From JAEULH01 sp963805915 (GTDB lineage: Bacteria; Pseudomonadota; Alphaproteobacteria; Rhodospirillales; Defluviicoccaceae), in contig CAWDWD010000009.1 of the NCBI GenBank assembly GCA_963805915.1, positions 1-64,000 of the forward strand: a stretch of DNA of 64,000 nt, written 5' to 3'. The notes below the pieces were generated by a model, which ran no database searches, was not told the origin of the DNA, and worked only from the letters and a program-made list of their open reading frames with translations. The translations under genes and the position numbers were made by a program. The first letter of the stretch is position 1. Each line of letters opens with the position of its first letter. Of the stretch, positions 58,747-64,000 are shown one piece after another.

Positions 58747-59132
58747 CTTGCATCCTCCACGAATTCCGACCGTTCACGGCCGTCTGATGCCATGGCCGCA
58801 GATTGGCCCACCTCATTCGCTCGGCACCTTGATGTAGCGCAAGCTGGTTCGCTTGCGAAGCTGTGAGACGAATGTGCTTGCACCAAATGGCCCTTATGGG
58901 TAATTTCATGATTACCCAATCGGGTTGGCCTCTTGAAGCGCCGACGGACCGCCGGGGGGTCGGTTCGTCTGGCGCTGAACGCCAGAGGTCGGGGGCGTAA
59001 AGGAAGGGCGGCTTCGGCCGCCCTTCTTGCGCTTACCGCTTCGGCCGAAAGAAACCGGCCACCCTGGCGGCCGGGCCCGCGTCGTTTGCCAAGCCCTCGT
59101 TAGCCCAGCCCGGTTAGCTAAGCCCAGGTTAG
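58747..59132. other. 386-bp gap between nnrS and the M16 peptidase gene
   Basis: The part next to nnrS should contain its promoter. A stable hairpin at 59004-59025 lies nearer the M16 gene's 3' end. Short repeats of GGTTAGCTAAGC occur at 59113-59140, overlapping that gene's stop. No protein gene is supported. Confidence 0.5.
59004..59025 (-). terminator. Stem-loop downstream of the thrC-M16 operon
   Basis: A perfect 9-bp stem AAGGGCGGC / GCCGCCCTT encloses TTCG (plus strand), the read of the minus strand being AAGGGCGGC-CGAA-GCCGCCCTT. It is about 110 bp beyond the M16 peptidase stop. The minus-strand tail is CCTTTACG, so the T-run is weak and termination efficiency is uncertain. Confidence 0.5.
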
Positions 59133-60398
59133 CTAAGCTAACCTCAGCCGCTCGCAGATCTTGTCGTAGGCTTCGAGCTTGCCGATTGGCCCGAGCCCGG
59201 CCACCGTCGGCTTGGAGGCGAGGAGGCGGCGGGCAGCTCTGACGACCGCATCGCCGTCGACGGCGTCGATCCTGCCGACCGCCTCGGCGATGGGGATCGG
59301 CCGGCCAAAAACCATGAGCTGGCGGGCCAGCTGCTCGCAGCGCGCCGAGGTGCTTTCCAGCGACATCAGCAAGCTCGACTTGAGCTGCGCCCGGGCGCGG
59401 GCGACCTCGGCGTCGGTGACATTGACCGCGACCTTGAGCAGTTCCTCGCAGACCAGCGGGACCAACTCTTCGATCTCTTGCTCGCCGGTGCCGGCGTAGA
59501 TGCCGAAAATGCCGGTGTCGGAGTACGAGGCCGGAAAGGTGTAGATGCTATAGACGAGGCCGCGCTTTTCGCGGATTTCCTGGAACAGCCGCGACGACAT
59601 TCCGCCACCGAGCAAGGTCGACAGCACCGACAGGGGGTAGAAGTCCGGATCCTGGTAGCCGCTGCCGGCGAAACCGAGAACGAAATTGACCTGCTCGAGC
59701 TGGCGGTCGTCGCGCCAGTCGCCGCCGCGATAGTTCGCCTTCTTGCGGGTCTTGCCGCCGTGCGCAGGCAGAGAGGCGAATGCGGCCTCGGCGAGAGCGA
59801 CCAGCGCGTCATGATCGACCCGGCCCGAGGCGGCCAGAATCATCCGCGGCGCGGCGTAGTGATCCTCGCGATAGCGGCTCATCAACGTGCGCGGCATGCC
59901 CCGGATCAGCCGCGGCGAGCCCAGCACCGGGCGACCCAAAGCCTGGGAGGGAAACGCGGTCTCCTGGAAGCGGTCGAAAATAATGTCGTCGGGGGTGTCG
60001 AGCGACTGCATGATCTCCTGCAGGACGACCGAGCGCTCGCGGTCGAACTCCGTCTCGTCGAGGGTAGGGTATTGCAGGATGTCGGCGATGATATCGACGG
60101 CGAGGGCGACGTCTTCCTTCAGGACCTTGGCGAAAAACGCGGTGTACTCGCGCGAGGTGTGGGCGTTGAGATGGCCGCCGACGGCTTCGATCTCCTCGGC
60201 GATGGCGCGCGCGTCACGCCGGCGCGTGCCCTTGAACACCATGTGCTCGAGGAAGTGGGAAATGCCGTTCATCCGCGCCGTTTCGAAGCAACTCCCGGCC
60301 TCGACCCAGACGCCGACCGAAACGGTTTCCACCGTCGCCACGGGGTCGGTCGCGACCCTGAGCCCATTCGCCAGGGTTGTCACCTTGACCCCAGTCAT
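59133..60398 (-). CDS. M16-family zinc peptidase (processing-peptidase-like)
   Basis: The start is ATG 60398 (MTGVKVTTLANGLRVATDPVATVETVSVGVWVEAGSCFE), preceded by GGAGGGG. The inverted zinc motif HFLEH is at residues 48-52, with the distal Glu expected in the helix after AHTSREYTAFF. The second half has the non-catalytic M16 C domain (LGGGMSSRLFQEIREKRGLVYSIYTFPASYSDTGIFGIYAGT). At 421 residues it is the standard alphaproteobacterial M16 protein related to mitochondrial processing peptidase beta. The substrate is unknown. It lies 28 bp downstream of thrC, a conserved pairing. Confidence 0.94.
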   Translation of the reverse strand: MTGVKVTTLANGLRVATDPVATVETVSVGVWVEAGSCFETARMNGISHFLEHMVFKGTRRRDARAIAEEIEAVGGHLNAHTSREYTAFFAKVLKEDVALAVDIIADILQYPTLDETEFDRERSVVLQEIMQSLDTPDDIIFDRFQETAFPSQALGRPVLGSPRLIRGMPRTLMSRYREDHYAAPRMILAASGRVDHDALVALAEAAFASLPAHGGKTRKKANYRGGDWRDDRQLEQVNFVLGFAGSGYQDPDFYPLSVLSTLLGGGMSSRLFQEIREKRGLVYSIYTFPASYSDTGIFGIYAGTGEQEIEELVPLVCEELLKVAVNVTDAEVARARAQLKSSLLMSLESTSARCEQLARQLMVFGRPIPIAEAVGRIDAVDGDAVVRAARRLLASKPTVAGLGPIGKLEAYDKICERLRLA

Positions 60399-60426
60399 CG
60401 CGTCATCCCCTCCGTCTTTCGTCCAG

Positions 60427-61812
60427 CTATCTGGTGGCAATATAGGCCTCGACCGCGGCCAAATCAGCCGGCAATGTTGTGTACTTTTCCGGCTTGTCCA
60501 TGAGCTCGGCAAGGCGCGGCGGTAGCGGCGGGCGGATCCCGGTCGCCGCCTCGACCGCGTCGGGAAACTTGGCCGGATGCGCGGTGGCGACGGCGACGAC
60601 CGGAACGCCGTCCACGCGGCGGATCGATCGCGCGGCGGCGACGCCGATGGCCGAATGCGGATCGAGCAGCTCGCCGGTCTCTTCGTACACCGCGCGGATG
60701 GTCGCCGCCGTCGCCTCGTCATCAACACGATAGCCGGAGAACAGCCTGGCCGCGCGCCGCCAGTGGGCCGGCTCGATACAATAAGCGCGATCGTCGCGGA
60801 ACGCGTTCATCAATCCGGCGACCCTCGCGCCGTCGCGCTCGTAGAGCTCGAACAGCAGGCGCTCGAAATTGCTGGAGACCTGGATGTCCATGCTCGGGCT
60901 GAGGGTCGGGAAGACCTCGCCCATTTCCATCCGGCCGCTCTCGAAAAAGCGGGTCAGGATGTCGTTGCGATTGGAGCCGATGACCAGGTGCTCAATCGGC
61001 GCGCCAAGACACCGCGCCGCGTAGGCGGCGAAGACATTGCCGAAGTTGCCGGTCGGCACCGCGAAGGCGATCGGCTGCCCCGGCCCGCCAAGGGTCAGCA
61101 CGGCATGGATATAGTAGGTGATCTGGGCCAGGATTCTGGCCCAGTTGATTGAGTTCACCGCCGCCAGCGACACCTTGTCGCGAAACGGCTGGTCATTGAA
61201 CATCGCCTTGACGAGGTCCTGGCAATCGTCGAACGTTCCCTCAATGGCGATGTTATGGACGTTGGCGGCGTCAACCGTCGTCATTTGCCGGCGCTGGACC
61301 TCCGAGACCCGGCCCTTGGGATGGAGGATGAAGATCTCGATCGAGGCCCGGTCGCGGCAGGCCTCGATGGCGGCCGACCCGGTGTCGCCCGAGGTGGCGC
61401 CGACGATCGTCACCCGCTCGCCCCGGCGCGTCAAGATGAGGTCGAACAACCGGCCGAGGATCTGCATGGCGAAGTCCTTGAACGCCAGCGTCGGCCCGTG
61501 GAAAAGCTCGAGCAGCCATAGCCGCGGACCAAGCCGTTTCAGCGGCGCGACCAGCGGGTGGTCAAAGTCGGCGTAGGCCGCCAAAGCGATCTCGCGCAGG
61601 TCGGTTTCCTGGATCGCCGGCGCCGCGAAGGGCGCCATGATGCGCGCGGCCAAGGCCGGGTAGTTGAGCTGGGCCATGGCCCGCAGGTTCTCGTCCGACA
61701 ACCGGGGCCAGAACTGCGGAACGTAAAGCCCGCCGTCGCGGGCGAGCCCGGCGAGGACAACGTCGTCGAAGCCGAGAATCGGCGCCGAGCCGCGGGTGCT
61801 GACGTACTTCAC
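60427..61812 (-). CDS. thrC: Threonine synthase
   Basis: ThrC converts O-phosphohomoserine to threonine with PLP. The 461 residues start MKYVSTRGSAPILGFDDVVLAGLARDGGLYVPQFWP. The PLP lysine is in FHGPTLAFKDFAMQILGRLFD. GATSGDTGSAAIEACRD and the phosphate-binding VPTGNFGNVFAAYAARCLG are both clear. The C-terminal region has GVPVVAVATAHPAKFPDAVEAATG. The length is that of the fungal/proteobacterial-type enzyme. It is cotranscribed with the M16 peptidase gene downstream. Confidence 0.97.
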   Translation of the reverse strand: MKYVSTRGSAPILGFDDVVLAGLARDGGLYVPQFWPRLSDENLRAMAQLNYPALAARIMAPFAAPAIQETDLREIALAAYADFDHPLVAPLKRLGPRLWLLELFHGPTLAFKDFAMQILGRLFDLILTRRGERVTIVGATSGDTGSAAIEACRDRASIEIFILHPKGRVSEVQRRQMTTVDAANVHNIAIEGTFDDCQDLVKAMFNDQPFRDKVSLAAVNSINWARILAQITYYIHAVLTLGGPGQPIAFAVPTGNFGNVFAAYAARCLGAPIEHLVIGSNRNDILTRFFESGRMEMGEVFPTLSPSMDIQVSSNFERLLFELYERDGARVAGLMNAFRDDRAYCIEPAHWRRAARLFSGYRVDDEATAATIRAVYEETGELLDPHSAIGVAAARSIRRVDGVPVVAVATAHPAKFPDAVEAATGIRPPLPPRLAELMDKPEKYTTLPADLAAVEAYIATR

Positions 61813-62027
61813 TCCGTTTCGCTCACGATCATGTGTGGCGGGGATCGAAACACTATAGCCGCCCCCCGCGCCGCCGCAAGCAAACCCGAGCGCGATCCAA
61901 GCCTTCTCTTACCCAGCCACTCCGACCATGGCGTTGCGACAGGACCTGCATAAAAATTGTCGCAAATGTCGTATAAGAAGATGCGCCACGCACTTATAAA
62001 CCTCATTGGGCAATTTTGGATGCGGCT

Positions 62028-63219
62028 ATGATCCACCGTATAGAAATCGAGAATTATGGATCGGTTCGAGACGCCGTGGTTATCGATCTGTCGGTCCCTG
62101 CGACGGCACCTCAAATTGAGCGGTTCGCGCCATCGCGTGGTGATCCGAACGTTCGATTACCAACGGTCGTCGCGTTTTTCGGGCCGAACGCGGCCGGCAA
62201 GACAACTGTGCTTCGAGCCCTTGCCAGCACGATAGATTTTGCGCTTCACACTTTTCAACTCGCTCCGAATGCACCGATACCGCATTTTCAGCCCTTTCGC
62301 TCGTCGGACTGGAAAGACCGTCCGACTCGGATCATGATCGATTTCGATGCATCCTGGATCGGCACGGCGGCACACATTTACCGCTATAAGATTGCGATCG
62401 CGCATGGCAAGCGTGGCGCTGGAGAACGGGTGCTTGCCGAGTCGCTTTCGATCCGCGACGGTCGTCGGTTTCGTGCGCTCTTTAAGCGAGAGGGCCAAAC
62501 AATCCATTGTGCCTCCGAGCTTCACCTTCCTTCCGGGGATAGCCGACTGAAAGTAGTGCGCCCCAATGCGAGCCTTATATCCACCCTCGCGTCCTTAAAT
62601 CACGAGTTTTTCCGCTCTGTCTGGGAGTATATCTGGTTAACACAAAGAAACGTCATAGGTTTCGAAATTATTAATCTTGATGTTAAAGACGCGCTTATCT
62701 TTCTTCATGAACACAATGATGCATTGCATGATTTGAGATTTGAACTGTCCAGAATGGACCTTGGATTGCGCGACGTTTCAATAGAAAGCAGCCCTTACGG
62801 TCTTTACGCAACGTTCACCCATGATGGATTGGATGATCCTGTTACATTACCTGAAGAGTCTCACGGGACAACGAGATTTGTAAGTATATTTCCAGTCCTG
62901 TGGTTCGTATTGAAAACTGGCCATCTCGCCATCATTGACGAGTTTGATGTTAATCTCCACCCCATGCTGGTACCAGAGCTCCTAGGCTGGTTTCAAGATA
63001 TGGCGAAAAACCCGCATGGGGCGCAGCTCTTTTTTGCCGCCCATAATGTGGCCGTCATGGAACTCTTTGGAAAAGGAAGAGATATTCCTTGTCGAGAAGT
63101 CGCGCGCTGGCGCGAGTTCCGTCATTCCGCTAAAGGACATCAAGGGTCTGAGACGCGAGCCGAGCCTGCAACGAAAATATTTAGGCGGCGTATTTGGCGC
63201 CGTTCCCAATATCGGCTAG
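62028..63219 (+). pseudogene. AAA/ABC-type ATPase of an ATPase-RloB pair, frameshifted near its end
   Basis: The start is ATG 62028 (MIHRIEIENYGSVRDAVVIDLSVPA). Walker A is VVAFFGPNAAGKTTVLRAL, a signature-like LPEESHGTTRFVSIFP follows, then Walker B HLAIIDEFDVNLHP and the H-loop FFAAHNVAVM. This architecture is that of AAA_15/AAA_21 defence ATPases (RloA, AbiL-type). After VMEL the frame shifts. Dropping one T from TTT at 63066-63068 restores LEKEEIFLVEKSRAG, IKGLRREPSLQRKYLGGVFG and a stop at 63217-63219, which is the expected ending. As given, the ATPase instead runs in frame into rloB. An assembly indel is possible. Confidence 0.8.
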
Positions 63220-63221
63220 TA

Positions 63222-63782
63222 ATGCCGAGATCTCGCCGTCCTCTTCGTAGCAGGATCTTTATGGCATTCGAGGGCGAGTCGGAAAACGCGTTCTGTGCTT
63301 GGCTGCAAGATCTATGTGATGACAACGGGCTGTTTGTGCATCTCGACAGGCCGCGGCGCATGAAGGGCGGTGGCGATCCGCTCGCTTTGGTCGAGTGTGC
63401 GTTGAAGCTACGTGCCGAGAGCCTGAGGAAGGCCGGTGTGGGTCATGGTCACAGTTTTCTGTTGATCGATAGCGACCGCCTAGACGACGGCAGCCAGCGA
63501 AGCACGAAGGCGTCGGAAATAGCCGCCGCTGAGCGGTTGGGCCTGATAGTGCAAGTGCCGTGTTTCGAGGCTGTCCTGCTCCGCCTGCACGAACATCACG
63601 AAAAAGACTGTCCCCCGGATGCGGAAACAGCGGTGCGCCGACTTGGCCGAGTTTGGGGTGGATACCGCAAGCCCATGACGAGACAGCAACTGGCGGCGCA
63701 TTTCAAGCTCTCGGATCTTCAACGGCTCGCGCGGACCGACACGCAGGTCCGTCACCTGATGGATGTCCTCGGTCTACCTTAG
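63222..63782 (+). CDS. RloB-like protein (TOPRIM-type), partner of the upstream ATPase
   Basis: The 186 residues start MPRSRRPLRSRIFMAFEGESENAFCAWLQDLCDDNG, where FEGESE is the first acidic TOPRIM-like motif. FLLIDSDRLDD provides the second, and VPCFEAVLLRLHEHH and WGGYRKPMTRQQLAAHF follow. These are RloB-family features. RloB proteins are encoded beside ABC-type ATPases in restriction-linked (rlo) loci and abortive-infection systems; the likely role is as the nuclease-like effector. It begins two bases after the natural ATPase stop. Its own stop overlaps the converging carboxypeptidase stop by four bases. Confidence 0.82.
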   Translation: MPRSRRPLRSRIFMAFEGESENAFCAWLQDLCDDNGLFVHLDRPRRMKGGGDPLALVECALKLRAESLRKAGVGHGHSFLLIDSDRLDDGSQRSTKASEIAAAERLGLIVQVPCFEAVLLRLHEHHEKDCPPDAETAVRRLGRVWGGYRKPMTRQQLAAHFKLSDLQRLARTDTQVRHLMDVLGLP

Positions 63783-64000
63783 CCGAGGTAACGGGCGCGG
63801 AGGTGGGACTTGAAGATTTCCGGGTCGAGCCCGCGCCCGGTGGCGGCTTCGAGCAGCGGCTGGGAGTCGAGCAGCGAGCCCTTGCCATGGACGTTGGCGC
63901 GCAGCCAGGCGAGCAGCGCGGTGAAATCGCCTTCGCCGATGCCGCTCTCGATGGCGGGATCGGCGGCGCGCGCCGCGGCGAACAGCTGCGCCGCGGTCAT
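63779..64000 (-). CDS. M32-family carboxypeptidase, C-terminal end (runs off right edge)
   Basis: The last 73 residues are visible: GEGDFTALLAWLRANVHGKGSLLDSQPLLEAATGR, then LDPEIFKSHLRARYLG. This is the characteristic end of carboxypeptidase Taq, a metal-dependent cytoplasmic exopeptidase of about 500 residues. The HEXXH zinc site would lie beyond the window. The frame is open to the right edge. It converges with the RloB-like gene, sharing four bases. Confidence 0.88.
   Translation of the reverse strand: MTAAQLFAAARAADPAIESGIGEGDFTALLAWLRANVHGKGSLLDSQPLLEAATGRGLDPEIFKSHLRARYLG

Overview
The window is high-GC DNA from an alphaproteobacterium. The gene order dnaA-dnaN-recF-gyrB, the pairs hisZ-purA and dprA-topA, and the block M67 peptidase-DUF6476 / rluD-rpoH suggest a Rhodospirillales-like lineage. 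That placement rests on gene content and recalled synteny, not on a computed phylogeny.

Layout. (1) 1-8618 is a broken accessory region. One very long minus-strand gene has been cut by three insertion sequences: an IS3-type element (1219-2609), an ISAs1-type element (3858-5372, itself carrying a 218-bp miniature element) and an IS1595-type element (5808-6838). At its 5' end a Fic domain is fused in frame to a HigA-type helix-turn-helix and the start of the giant protein. Removing the elements and one copy of each target duplication rejoins the gene, apart from two one-base frameshifts. (2) 8682-16328 holds ahcY, the acetate symporter operon DUF485-actP, a secreted DUF4168 protein, a PaaY-like hexapeptide protein and an isolated phage-tail-fibre-like gene. 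(3) 16329-30850 is the replication and nucleic-acid housekeeping block: dnaA, dnaN, recF, gyrB, dprA, topA, rnr, a sialidase-like gene and rpmG. (4) 30851-39471 has a Crp/Fnr regulator, a gamma-glutamyltransferase-like gene, hisZ, purA, rpoH, an RluD-type pseudouridine synthase, DUF6476 and a JAMM peptidase. Two copies of an ~86-bp intergenic repeat lie near the two ends of this region. (5) 39472-40996 is tRNA-Glu with a 1.45-kb integrative-element remnant bounded by 18-bp att repeats. (6) 41101-46394 has a GT4 glycosyltransferase, a sigma-54 activator, an ICMT-like methyltransferase, tRNA-Val and an unknown accessory gene. (7) 46395-55393 has a FecR-domain protein with a duplicated module, an SDR dehydrogenase, msrB, a TolC-like protein and a 5-oxoprolinase-type gene broken by two frameshifts. 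(8) 55636-64000 has a CBS protein, an ArsB/NhaD-type permease, NnrS, an M16 peptidase and thrC. It ends with an AAA ATPase + RloB pair that looks like a phage-defence module, and the tail of an M32 carboxypeptidase.

A recurring theme is loss of reading frame by single bases in accessory or non-essential genes (giant gene twice, DUF6476, oxoprolinase twice, defence ATPase once), while the core genes read through cleanly. This could be real decay or residual indels in a long-read assembly; the sequence alone cannot decide. The strongest non-routine signals are the nested insertion history of the giant gene, the IS1595-related miniature element, the tRNA-Glu mini-element, the tandem-palindrome repeat family and the ATPase/RloB pair.
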